From Bog-159 sp035541265 (GTDB lineage: Bacteria > Acidobacteriota > Terriglobia > Bryobacterales > Bryobacteraceae): a stretch of DNA of 64,000 bases. Below are positions 34,269-42,620 of the stretch, piece after piece; position 1 is the stretch's first letter, and each line of letters begins with the position of its first letter. Under the pieces are notes generated by a model. That model had not been told where the DNA came from. It saw nothing but the letters and a program-made list of their open reading frames with translations, and searched no databases. The stretch covers positions 6,828 through 70,827 of the forward strand of contig DATKNQ010000266.1 of NCBI GenBank assembly GCA_035541265.1, given 5' to 3'. A program made the translations under genes and the position numbers.

Positions 34269-35607
34269 AGTGATTGTTCAAACGCAGTCCCGCATCGATG
34301 TAGTTTGTGCGGGCCTGGGATGCCTCGGCGCCCAGCAGCACATTGGGCGCCAGGCGGTAAAAGAAATTCGCCCCATACATCCAGTTCCGGCCGATGGCGT
34401 ACTCGCCCAAGTCGGCCGCGCGCCCGTTTTCCAGGCCGGAGAAGAGATGGAACGAGAGGCGCCGCGTGACGAGCAGCGTAAGCTGACCCCATCCGCCCCT
34501 GCTGTGTACCGGAATAGCCGTCCCGGCCGGCAGGATGGTGTAGCCGGTGATGCCGCCCACCGGGCCGGCGTTTTGTCCGCTGAAGAACGCGCCCGTGAAT
34601 TCGAGTTTTTGCCAGGGATTCGTGAACCAGTCGAGTGAAAACAAGTTGGACGGAATGGAAGTACCCGCGATATGCGTCACGCTCGTATGGAATCCCGGCG
34701 CGATTTCGAAGCGGCGGCCGCCCTCCTCTCCGTGATAGAAATTGAAGCGGCCTTCCAGCCCCGGGCGGACGGGCTCCGGAGGACGGCCGCCGCTGAACTG
34801 GTATAACTGCATCTCGGCGGTTTCGACCACGCCCACCTGCGCCCGAACTCCCGAGCGATCGCCGAAACGCAGCTTCTGTTCAAGGCGGGCCTGCGGCAGC
34901 CACTGCCACAGGTTCCCCGCGCCGGCCAGGGGCGGCACTTCCACCTGCGCCAGCGATGCCGGCTCGCGCGGCGCGAAGATGGGGCTCTCCTGTCCTACCA
35001 TCACGCTGCGGCTTGCCCAATCGACCTCGATCTCGCCGGTCCGCAGCCGGAATCCAAAATCCTGCGGCGTGCCGGAGCCGCCCGCGAAATCCATGTACAC
35101 ATTGCCGTGCACGCTGCCGCCCCACAAAATCTGCGGACCGGAATACTCGAGGCCCAGGGTGGTCTGGTAAAAACGGGCGCCGCCGCTCGCTTGGCTGCCG
35201 AGCCAGGCAAAGGCCGGATATTCGTCACCGCCGCTGCCTTTCGAGTTCAAGAACGCGTTGAACAGCGCCATGCCGGTGATGCGGATAGGGAAGTGCTGGG
35301 AGGCTTCCACCTTGCTCTGCGCCATCTCTTCGAGGCGGCTCTCGTTCACCGCGGCCCTTTCGTCCGCAGCCTGCGCAGAGGGAGCGGACGGCGCGCTTGG
35401 AGCGGGCTGGGCGCGCGCCGTGGCCAATTCCTGCCGCAGTTGGTGGACTTCCTCTGCGAGCGCGCGGTTTTGCTCTTCTAAGCGGCTCAGACGGTCCAGA
35501 ATCTGTTGCATCACGGGTGAGGTCTGCGCCGCAAGAACGGCCGGCACAACAAGGACGAGCAGGATGCGCCGCAGGAGGCTACGGCGAATGATCGGCAGAC
35601 TTTGCAT
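34240..35607 (-). CDS. Outer-membrane beta-barrel protein (porin-like) with N-terminal coiled coil
   Basis: A 455-aa protein. The chosen start, ATG at 35607 (MQSLPIIRRSLLRRILLVL), begins a signal peptide; the frame runs further but that part overlaps the response-regulator gene. Residues about 33-60 form a coiled coil (LDRLSRLEEQNRALAEEVHQ), typical of OprO/P-like or trimeric porins that contact peptidoglycan. The rest has alternating polar/hydrophobic strands and aromatic ends (HYDLALAYLF), fitting a barrel. Substrate unknown. It overlaps the regulator by 29 bases upstream. Confidence 0.72.
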   Translation of the reverse strand: MQSLPIIRRSLLRRILLVLVVPAVLAAQTSPVMQQILDRLSRLEEQNRALAEEVHQLRQELATARAQPAPSAPSAPSAQAADERAAVNESRLEEMAQSKVEASQHFPIRITGMALFNAFLNSKGSGGDEYPAFAWLGSQASGGARFYQTTLGLEYSGPQILWGGSVHGNVYMDFAGGSGTPQDFGFRLRTGEIEVDWASRSVMVGQESPIFAPREPASLAQVEVPPLAGAGNLWQWLPQARLEQKLRFGDRSGVRAQVGVVETAEMQLYQFSGGRPPEPVRPGLEGRFNFYHGEEGGRRFEIAPGFHTSVTHIAGTSIPSNLFSLDWFTNPWQKLEFTGAFFSGQNAGPVGGITGYTILPAGTAIPVHSRGGWGQLTLLVTRRLSFHLFSGLENGRAADLGEYAIGRNWMYGANFFYRLAPNVLLGAEASQARTNYIDAGLRLNNHYDLALAYLF

Positions 35608-35998
35608 CGAGAAGTTGCTCCAGTTTAAGTCGCACCTGTGCGGGCGAATAGGGTTTGGGGAAGAACGCGTTGGCGCCGATCGCCCGGAGGCGTGACGGGG
35701 TGCCCGGATCGGTGTCGCCGCTGACCACGATGATGGGCAGCATGCGGTGCCGGGGTTCGGCGCGGATCCGCTCGATGAATTCAAATCCGTCCATACGCGG
35801 CATATTCAGGTCGGTCACTACGGCGCTCACGGCGCATTCCCCGCTGTTCAGCAGGCGCAAAGCTTCCTGCGCGGTAGGCAGCACGGCCACGGTAATGTCC
35901 GGTATACCAAGGAAGGCCATCTCCAATGTGGTGGCACAGGTAGCCGCATCTTCGACTATAACGACTGTACCGCCCGGCATCACTAGGCTTCGCTGCAC
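35579..35998 (-). CDS. Single-domain response regulator
   Basis: A 139-aa CheY-like receiver with no output domain. Visible residues: acidic pocket in VVIVEDA, phosphoacceptor Asp63 in VVTDLNMPRMDGF, conserved Ser in IIVVSGD and Lys115 in FFPKPYS. First gene of the operon with the porin-like protein, cupredoxin and histidine kinase. With no DNA-binding domain it should act by protein contact or in a phosphorelay. The second Met (residue 7) is also a possible start. Confidence 0.9.
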   Translation of the reverse strand: MQRSLVMPGGTVVIVEDAATCATTLEMAFLGIPDITVAVLPTAQEALRLLNSGECAVSAVVTDLNMPRMDGFEFIERIRAEPRHRMLPIIVVSGDTDPGTPSRLRAIGANAFFPKPYSPAQVRLKLEQLLDAKSADHSP

Positions 35999-36086
35999 CT
36001 CTTGTTACACATTCTCGCCCATCGGGACAGGGCGCCGGTGCGCACGCTGTAAAAAACCTGTAAAACTTGTTGCGCGCGGCGATCGG

Positions 36087-36824
36087 TCAAAGGCTGCGCA
36101 GACGAAAGCCGCCATCCACGTCGATCACCTGGCCGGCGGAGTAATCCAGCCGCCCGTCGGCAATCGCGCGCACCACGCGGGCCACGTCGGCCGGCTCTCC
36201 CATGCGCGCCTGCGGCAGCAGGCCCGCCCGAATCCGGTCCACGTAAATCTTCTCGACCGCGGCCGTCATGTCCGTTCGGATGATGCCGGGGCGGATCTCG
36301 AAAACCTGAATACCGTGTGCGGCCAGGCGCTGCGCATACACCGCCGCCGACATGCTCAGCCCGGCCTTCGCGATGCAGTATTCAGCACGATTGAGCGACA
36401 CCGTGTAAGCCGAAATCGATGTGATGAAGATGATGCGGCCGTGGCCGCGCTCGAGCATCCAGCGGGCCGCCAGCGCCGTGAGGAAGTGCGGCCCCTTCAG
36501 ATTGGTGGCCACCAGTTCGTCGAAGCTTTCTTCGGACGCTTCCAGGACGTCGCGCCGTTCCCGCGGGGCGATGCCGGCGTTATTCACCAGCAGGTCGAGA
36601 GCTTCGCAGCACTCGCGCGCGTGGCGGATCAGCGCCGCGCGATCCTCCGCGGACGAGATATCGCAGCGCAGAATCCCGGCGCCCGTATCTGCGGCGAGGC
36701 TCTCGGCAGCCTCCCGGTTGCTCTTGTAGGTGGCGATGACCCGGTGGTCGCGCGCGAGTTCCACCGCGATAGCGCGGCCGATGCCGCGGCTCGCGCCGGT
36801 TACGATGCTAACGGGTCTCGGCAA
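36087..36824 (-). CDS. Short-chain dehydrogenase/reductase (FabG-like)
   Basis: A 245-aa NAD(P)-dependent oxidoreductase. The nucleotide motif is VTGASRGIGRA, the structural motif NNAGIA, and the catalytic Ser and YxxxK are in ITSISAY and AEYCIAKAG. The C-terminal GQVIDVDGGF is the standard SDR ending. The ATYKSN segment after strand 2 hints at NADP preference. It overlaps the thiol-disulfide gene by 17 bases, so the two are cotranscribed; the link in function is unclear. Confidence 0.9.
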   Translation of the reverse strand: MPRPVSIVTGASRGIGRAIAVELARDHRVIATYKSNREAAESLAADTGAGILRCDISSAEDRAALIRHARECCEALDLLVNNAGIAPRERRDVLEASEESFDELVATNLKGPHFLTALAARWMLERGHGRIIFITSISAYTVSLNRAEYCIAKAGLSMSAAVYAQRLAAHGIQVFEIRPGIIRTDMTAAVEKIYVDRIRAGLLPQARMGEPADVARVVRAIADGRLDYSAGQVIDVDGGFRLRSL

Positions 36825-37380
36825 GGGCGTCGTCGATGCCTTTCGAGATGGCTTCGAACGTGAAGGTTTCGACGAATGGCCGGCCGTTCACGAAGACCGT
36901 AGGGGTGTGGATGACGCCGCGGGCGACGCCATCCTGATAATCCGCCTCCACTATCTTTGCGTAGCGCGCATCCGTGAGTGCGGCGATCGCCGTCTCGGCG
37001 TCGATGCCGTGCGACTGGGCGAACGCCGCCAGCCTCTGGTTGAAATTGGCATCCGTGGTGATTTCCTGTCCCGCCATGGCGTAGTGCCGGTATTCGAGAC
37101 CCAGGGTGACGCCACGCTCGTCGAAGAACCGCGCCGCGATGGCAGCCCGCCGCGCCCAGACATGTTTGGCCAGTGGAAAATCGTGATGCACGAAGGCCAC
37201 TTTGTTGGCGTACTTGGGCAGCAACTTTTCGTCCAGCATGCGCCGGAAGGCCGCGCAGTCCGGGCACTGCAGATCCTCGTAGATGATTGCGCGCACCGGG
37301 CTGTCAGCGAACCCCTCGATGACGAGAGTCTGCGCGGGAAGCGCCATCGCCGGCAACAATAGCGCCAGTGCCATTTTCAT
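36808..37380 (-). CDS. DsbA-like thiol-disulfide oxidoreductase
   Basis: A 190-aa exported thioredoxin-fold protein. The ATG at 37380 gives a signal peptide (MKMALALLLPAMALPAQT) and was preferred over one 12 codons upstream. The active site is CPDC (IIYEDLQCPDCAAF) and the cis-Pro loop reads IHTPTVFVNG. The helical insert and KVAFVHHDFPLAKHVWA match DsbA/DsbG-type proteins used in disulfide formation. CPDC rather than CPHC suggests a less oxidising couple. Confidence 0.85.
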   Translation of the reverse strand: MKMALALLLPAMALPAQTLVIEGFADSPVRAIIYEDLQCPDCAAFRRMLDEKLLPKYANKVAFVHHDFPLAKHVWARRAAIAARFFDERGVTLGLEYRHYAMAGQEITTDANFNQRLAAFAQSHGIDAETAIAALTDARYAKIVEADYQDGVARGVIHTPTVFVNGRPFVETFTFEAISKGIDDALAETR

Positions 37381-37433
37381 TGGTCCATTGTAAAATGACG
37401 CGGGTGCGGCGTTCATAGGGTTATTATCACAAT

Positions 37434-38345
37434 GTGAAGACCTCGCGCATCTTACTACTCTTCGTAATTCTGCTGGCCGCCAGCCTGGCAGCTTACCTCA
37501 TCTTCCCGCCGGTGCGGCTGTGGGCCCTGGTGGTCGCCGGACACAGCCCTGTTTGTCCCATGTCGAAGGCCATCGAATGCAACGCGAACGTAGTGGAAAA
37601 GACTCGCATCAAGGACCGCATCCTCGCCGCGAGCCGGCTGTTGAAAGAGGAAAGCGGTCTGGAGTTGTGGCACACTCCCAAAGGCGATTATTGGATTCCG
37701 AAGGGCAATCGCTACGTACTGCCGTTCAACCTGGCCGAGATGGAACAGCATATTTACGGCAGTGGCGAGCACTTCATTCACAAGGGCGACATCGTGCTCG
37801 ACTGCGGCGCCAGCGATGGCGATTTCACGCGGCAGGCGCTCGAAGCAGGCGCGCAGAAAGTAGTCTCGATCGAAATCTCGCCGTCGAGCGTGGAATGCAT
37901 CCGGCGGAATCTCGCCGCGGAGGTCGCCGGCGGCCGGGTCATCGTATATCCGAAGGGCGTGTGGAACAAAGACGATGTTCTGATGCTGAACGTGGACGAC
38001 ACGAACTTTGCCGCCAACAGCGTGGTGATGCACCCGGAGTCATCGCATCCGGGCGTGCAGGTTCCGTTGACCACGATCGACGAACTGGTCGCCGAGTTGA
38101 AACTGCCGCGCGTGGATTTCATCAAGATGGATATCGAGGGCGCGGAGGTGCCTGCGCTGGCGGGCGCGCATGACACGCTGGTGCGCTTCAAGCCGCGCCT
38201 GGCGATCGCCACCGAACATAAGCCCGACGACGAGTTCACGATCCCCGCTGCGGTGCGCAAAATCCGCGCCGATTACCAGATGGAGTGCGGCCCCTGTCTC
38301 GAAGCTAAGGGCCACGTGCGGCCAGACGTGCTGTATTTCTGGTAA
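37434..38345 (+). CDS. FkbM-family methyltransferase with N-terminal membrane anchor
   Basis: A 303-aa protein with a GTG start; the overlapping ATG two bases earlier is followed at once by a stop. Residues about 5-27 form a membrane helix. The SAM-binding motif is VLDCGASDGDFTRQA, followed by VVSIEISPSSVECIRRNL. The FkbM signature VDFIKMDIEGAEVPALAGA appears near residue 235. These enzymes O-methylate sugars or polyketide-derived hydroxyls. The membrane anchor suggests action on an envelope glycan or lipid. Divergent from the thiol-disulfide gene. Confidence 0.87.
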   Translation: MKTSRILLLFVILLAASLAAYLIFPPVRLWALVVAGHSPVCPMSKAIECNANVVEKTRIKDRILAASRLLKEESGLELWHTPKGDYWIPKGNRYVLPFNLAEMEQHIYGSGEHFIHKGDIVLDCGASDGDFTRQALEAGAQKVVSIEISPSSVECIRRNLAAEVAGGRVIVYPKGVWNKDDVLMLNVDDTNFAANSVVMHPESSHPGVQVPLTTIDELVAELKLPRVDFIKMDIEGAEVPALAGAHDTLVRFKPRLAIATEHKPDDEFTIPAAVRKIRADYQMECGPCLEAKGHVRPDVLYFW

Positions 38346-38390
38346 CGGATCGTACGACGCCGGCCACGCGACTCCTGAGACAATACGAGC

Positions 38391-39677
38391 ATGTCTAAGT
38401 TGACGGAAGTCCTCACGCTGGTGCTGTGCGCGGCTCCCTTGCATGCCGAAGTCCACATCATGACCCTGCGGCAGGCGGTCGCGCGCGCCCTACAGGAGAG
38501 CCCGGACATTGCCATGGCCCGGCTGGACCAATTGAAGGCGCAGGAAGCCGTGCGCGTCCAGAAGGACCCGTTTACGCCTCGGCTGTCCGTCGGCAGCGGC
38601 TTGGCCTATACCAATGGCTTTCCGATGAGTATCGATGGCGCCGCGCCGTCCATTATTCAAGCGCGCGCCACGCAGTACTTGTTCAACCGGCAGCAGAGTT
38701 ACGAAGTCGCGAAGACCAAGGAGCAGGCCCGCACGGCGGGTATCTCTGCCAGTGCGAAAAGGAGCGAAGTCGCCTTTCGCGCCGCTTCCCTGTACCTGGA
38801 TGCGGAGCGTGCGGCGCGGGCCGCCGAGATGACCCGCAGGGAGATTGAGAGTTTGCAGAAGGTCCTGGCCACGGTGGAGAGCCGGGTGCAGGAAGGCCGG
38901 GAATTACCGATCGAATCCAAGCGCGCCGAGTTGAATCTGGCGCGCACCAGGCAACTCGCGGACGCCTTGGATGACGACCGCCAGACTGCCGAAACCTCGC
39001 TCGCCCTGGTGCTGGGGTACAGCGCTGACGACCGTGTGCAGCCGGCGCCGGAAGAGCGCACCGCACCGCCGCCTCCGGCCTCCGAGGACGCGGCTGTGGA
39101 AAGCGCCGTGCAGTCGAGCCAGGAGCTGAGGCGTCTGCAATCCGAAATCGTGACGAAAGGGCTGGAGCGCCGGGCGGCCGAAGCCGCGCGGCTCCCGCAT
39201 TTCGACCTCGTGGCGCAGTACGGCCTGTTTGCCTCGTTCAACCACTTTTCGAGTTACTTCCTGAAATACCAGCCCAACAATGGCGAGCTGGGCGTCTCTT
39301 TCCAACTCCCAATATTGCCGGGCCCCGCTGTCAGCGCCGCGGCCGCGGAAGCCGATGCGGACGCGTCGAGGCTGCGCATTCAGCTCACGAATACGCGCAA
39401 CCAGGTGATTGCCGGCACGCGCCAGGCTTATCGCGAGGTACGCAAGACCGAGGAGTCGCGCGACGTCGCGCGACTGGATCTGGAAGTTGCCCGCGAACAG
39501 GTCGCCCTAAACCTGGCCCAGTTCGAAGAGGGCCGCATCCGCCTCAGCCAGGTGGAGGATTCGCGGATCGCGGAGAGCGCCAAGTGGATCGCGTTTTATG
39601 ACGCGCAGTATGCCGCCGAACGGGCGCGCTGGGCCCTGGCGCGCGAGACCGGGGATCTTCTGGCCGCCTTGCAATGA
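38391..39677 (+). CDS. TolC-family outer-membrane efflux protein
   Basis: A 428-aa protein with a signal peptide (about 1-19). It shows the duplicated TolC pattern: MTLRQAVARALQESPDIAMA near the start and long helices in each half (RAARAAEMTRREIESLQKVL; VARLDLEVAREQVALNLAQF). These proteins form trimeric tunnels for efflux pumps or type I secretion. No inner-membrane pump gene lies next to it, so its partners are elsewhere. Confidence 0.88.
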   Translation: MSKLTEVLTLVLCAAPLHAEVHIMTLRQAVARALQESPDIAMARLDQLKAQEAVRVQKDPFTPRLSVGSGLAYTNGFPMSIDGAAPSIIQARATQYLFNRQQSYEVAKTKEQARTAGISASAKRSEVAFRAASLYLDAERAARAAEMTRREIESLQKVLATVESRVQEGRELPIESKRAELNLARTRQLADALDDDRQTAETSLALVLGYSADDRVQPAPEERTAPPPPASEDAAVESAVQSSQELRRLQSEIVTKGLERRAAEAARLPHFDLVAQYGLFASFNHFSSYFLKYQPNNGELGVSFQLPILPGPAVSAAAAEADADASRLRIQLTNTRNQVIAGTRQAYREVRKTEESRDVARLDLEVAREQVALNLAQFEEGRIRLSQVEDSRIAESAKWIAFYDAQYAAERARWALARETGDLLAALQ

Positions 39678-39689
39678 CTGGCTACGGCC

Positions 39690-40019
39690 TTAGCTGGCGA
39701 TGGAGGCTGGATGGAAGCCGCCCCCGACGATGTCGTTCCCGCTGCCGCGCTGCGTGGATTCTTCCTTGCCGGCCGGAACACCCATTTGCACCCGATAAAA
39801 ATTCAGCAACTCGGACTCGTCGAAGTCGATGGCTTTTGCGTATTGCCGAATATAGCTGGTGTTATAAATGCCGCCGGGGAGCTTCTTGAAATCACCACCT
39901 TCGATCGCCTTCAGGCTGCGGATATTGATCTTGGTGGATTCAGCGATTTGCTCCAGCGAAATGCCTCGATTGCGCCGGATGGTAGCCAAGCCAAGGATGC
40001 TGCCGTCTTCTTCTTGCAT
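39690..40019 (-). CDS. RodZ-type helix-turn-helix protein
   Basis: A 109-aa protein with an HTH_25-type domain (GLATIRRNRGISLEQIAEST, then INIRSLKAIEGGDFKKLPGG and YNTSYIRQYAKAIDFDES), the N-terminal domain of RodZ. It lacks a membrane helix and the periplasmic part, so it is a free cytoplasmic HTH. It may bind MreB or DNA. A small hairpin lies in its 5' leader (40037-40051). Confidence 0.8.
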   Translation of the reverse strand: MQEEDGSILGLATIRRNRGISLEQIAESTKINIRSLKAIEGGDFKKLPGGIYNTSYIRQYAKAIDFDESELLNFYRVQMGVPAGKEESTQRGSGNDIVGGGFHPASIAS

Positions 40020-40036
40020 CTACCGCTTCTCCCTGA

Positions 40037-40057
40037 GAGTGCCATGCACTCGTTTTT
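40037..40057. repeat. Hairpin GAGTGC-CAT-GCACTC followed by five T on the plus strand
   Basis: A perfect 6-bp stem with a 3-base loop. Read on the plus strand it is followed by GTTTTT, so it could act as a weak terminator for transcripts coming from tolC. Read on the minus strand it lies in the leader of the RodZ-type gene, 17 bases before its ATG. Confidence 0.4.
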
Positions 40058-40127
40058 ATGAAAGTATGAAGATGTATTAAGGTAGAAACATAACATAATT
40101 CATGCAGGATTGCTGAACTCGCACGCC

Positions 40128-41657
40128 ATGCCCATATCCCGTAGGCGCTTCGCCGCAGGCACCCTGGCAGGACTGGCGGCCTGTTTGCCGAAACGGCTGC
40201 AAGCGCTGCGGCCGCCTCCCAAGCTGCTTGTGGTTCTGATCGCGGAGCAGTTCCGCGGAATTTACCTGAATCGCGCGGGTCCGCTGCTGGCTCCCGGCGG
40301 CTTCAACGAATTGATGACCAACGGCGCGTATTTTCCGAACTGCGCCCTGGCGGCGAGCAGCTTCACTTCGGCTGCTCTCGCCACGCTGGCCACCGGCGCC
40401 TATCCGCAAGTGCACGGAATTGTCGCCGACCAATGGTACGATCGCCGGTCGCAGTCACTCGTGAAGGCACGCGCCGGACTGCTGGAAGCGACCACGTTAG
40501 CGGATGAACTCGCGCGCGGCGGACGCACTCGGGTGTTTTGCCTGGGCCTCGACGAACGGCGCACTTCGCTGTTAACCGGCGGCTCGCCGGCGCAAGCCTT
40601 CTGGATGGATGCCGGCGGCCAATTCAACACGCGCGGCAATCTGCCGGACTGGCTGAAGGCATACAACACCGCCCAGCCCATCGATCAGTTGCACGACCGT
40701 AAATGGATCGCGATCGGGGCCGGCTTCGGGACCCCTCCTCTGCGCACAATGAGTTACGATTCCAAGCATCCGGAGGAGTTCTTCGCCCTCTACCAGTCGT
40801 CGCCGTTCGCGCAGGACGCGCAGTTTGATGTGCTCCACACCCTGCTGGCCGCCGAAAAGTTGGGGCAGGGAGAATCCGTCGATTGCATTTTCGTGACGCT
40901 CGGTGCGATGGCCCAGCTCGGTTACGAAACGGGATCGGATTCTCCGCTGATGGACCAGATGGCGCTGCAGCTCGACCGCCAGATCCAGCGGACGTTCGAG
41001 ATCTTGAACAAGACTCCCGGCAAGGGCAACTACAACCTGATCTTTGCCGCGGCGCACGGCGCACCTCCGCAGCCCGATCCGGCTTTGCGCACGCAGAAAG
41101 CGGTGCCAGGCGAAAGGATCGCACGTGCGATCAGCCAGAAGCTCTCCGACTGGTTCGACAGCAGCGCGGTCAAAAACGAGTACGTCGATAAGTACGTCTA
41201 TCCGTTCCTGTACCTGCAACCGGAGGCGCTGCGCAAGCGCAACGTCACGCCGCGAGCCGCGCGCAAGTTGGCGGGCGAGGTGGCGCTGCGTCTGCCGGGC
41301 GTGGCGGGTTACTACACGGCGGATGGCGACTGCTCCCATACCGGCGATTGGCGCCGCCGGTTCGAAAACAGTTTCCGGGAATTACGTTCGGGCGACGTGA
41401 TGCTCTCGTATGAACCGGGCGCAGTGGAAGACTACGGCGCGGGACGCGGCGTCTCTTACGGCTCGCTTTACAGTTACGATACCCACGTGCCGCTGTTCCT
41501 GTATGGCGCGCAGTTCGCCGCGAACGTGATCGAGCGCTCCATTGAAGCGGTCGACGTGGCGCCTACCATCGCCCGCGCCGCCGGGGTGGGCTTTCCCTCG
41601 TCCACTACGGGCCAGGTCTTAGGAGAGGCCTTCGCCGCCGGCGAAAGCTCGTCATGA
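40128..41657 (+). CDS. Alkaline-phosphatase-superfamily protein with degenerate metal site
   Basis: A 509-aa exported protein. The ATG at 40128 begins a Tat-like signal (ISRRRFAAGTLAGLAACLP). The body resembles PafA-type phosphatases: GGFNELMTNGAYFPNCAL, then SFTSAALATLATGAYPQVHG IVADQWYD, and YDTHVPLFLYG near the end. Compared by eye with PafA the nucleophile Thr is kept (SFTSAA), but the first Asp is Glu (IAEQFRG). The DxxxH motif reads LGAMAQ, DH reads AH, and the last His reads Tyr (SYGSLYSYD). Most zinc ligands therefore seem lost and it may be a non-catalytic or altered enzyme. It overlaps pyrD by 4 bases. Confidence 0.75.
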   Translation: MPISRRRFAAGTLAGLAACLPKRLQALRPPPKLLVVLIAEQFRGIYLNRAGPLLAPGGFNELMTNGAYFPNCALAASSFTSAALATLATGAYPQVHGIVADQWYDRRSQSLVKARAGLLEATTLADELARGGRTRVFCLGLDERRTSLLTGGSPAQAFWMDAGGQFNTRGNLPDWLKAYNTAQPIDQLHDRKWIAIGAGFGTPPLRTMSYDSKHPEEFFALYQSSPFAQDAQFDVLHTLLAAEKLGQGESVDCIFVTLGAMAQLGYETGSDSPLMDQMALQLDRQIQRTFEILNKTPGKGNYNLIFAAAHGAPPQPDPALRTQKAVPGERIARAISQKLSDWFDSSAVKNEYVDKYVYPFLYLQPEALRKRNVTPRAARKLAGEVALRLPGVAGYYTADGDCSHTGDWRRRFENSFRELRSGDVMLSYEPGAVEDYGAGRGVSYGSLYSYDTHVPLFLYGAQFAANVIERSIEAVDVAPTIARAAGVGFPSSTTGQVLGEAFAAGESSS

Positions 41658-42586
41658 GCCGCGACGATCCGCGTCTGGCCACGTCCCTATGCGGCATTGC
41701 GCTGCGCAACCCGGTGCTGGCGGCCTCCGGAACTTTCGGCTATGGGGTGGAATTCGAGCGGCTGCTCGATGTAAACGAGTTGGGGGGCCTGGTGGTAAAA
41801 GGCTTGTCGCGGGAGCCGATGGAAGGCAATCCTCCGCCGCGCTTGTGGGAAACGCAGGCGGGCATGCTCAATTCGGTCGGACTGCAGAATATCGGCGTGC
41901 GCGCCTTCGTGCGCGACAAGCTACCGCGCCTGGCGCAGTGGCGCACGGCGGTGATCGCCAACGTCTTCGGCTACGCCACCGAGGATTATGTAGAAGTTGC
42001 GCGCGTGCTCGAATCGGCCGAAGGGCTGGCGGCTTACGAGCTGAATGTTTCGTGTCCGAACACGCGCCACGGCGGCATCTTCTTTTCGAACGATCCATCG
42101 CTTTTGGCCGAAGTCGTGACGGCGGTGAAGCGCGTGGTGCGCCGCCCTCTGATCGTGAAGCTGTCGCCGAACGTAGCCGCTATCGAGCCGCTGGCGCGGG
42201 CCGCCGAAGACAGCGGCGCGGACGCGATCTCGCTGGTGAATACATTCGTGGCCCTGGCGGTGGATGCGCGAACCCGCCGTCCGCGCCTCGGCGCGGGCTT
42301 CGGCGGGCTTTCCGGACCGGCGATCAAGCCCATCGCGCTGCGCCTGGTGTATCAAACCGCACAGGCCGTGAAGATTCCCGTGATCGGTCTGGGGGGCATC
42401 GCCACCGGCGAGGACGCTGCGGAATTCCTGGTGGCTGGCGCGCGTGCGGTCCAGGTCGGTACCGCTACCTTCTGGGACCCGCGTTCCCCCACACGCGTAG
42501 CACGGGAATTGGGACATTTTCTGCGCCAGGAAGGCGTCGCGCACATCGGTGAGATTATGGGTACACTGGAGTGGCCAAAAGCCTGA
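41654..42586 (+). CDS. pyrD: Dihydroorotate dehydrogenase, class 1B
   Basis: A 310-aa FMN enzyme of pyrimidine synthesis. The catalytic Cys is in ELNVSCPNTRHGG. The Lys in VVKGLS, the VKLSPNV segment and the FMN phosphate loop GLGGIATGEDAAEFLVAGA (quoted in part) are also present. The Cys base and length point to class 1B, which uses NAD with an electron-transfer subunit PyrK; no pyrK is in the window. The start overlaps the preceding gene (ATGA). Confidence 0.94.
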   Translation: MSRDDPRLATSLCGIALRNPVLAASGTFGYGVEFERLLDVNELGGLVVKGLSREPMEGNPPPRLWETQAGMLNSVGLQNIGVRAFVRDKLPRLAQWRTAVIANVFGYATEDYVEVARVLESAEGLAAYELNVSCPNTRHGGIFFSNDPSLLAEVVTAVKRVVRRPLIVKLSPNVAAIEPLARAAEDSGADAISLVNTFVALAVDARTRRPRLGAGFGGLSGPAIKPIALRLVYQTAQAVKIPVIGLGGIATGEDAAEFLVAGARAVQVGTATFWDPRSPTRVARELGHFLRQEGVAHIGEIMGTLEWPKA

Positions 42587-42620
42587 GTCCATTATCTGCC
42601 GGAGGTATCATAAAAATTCC

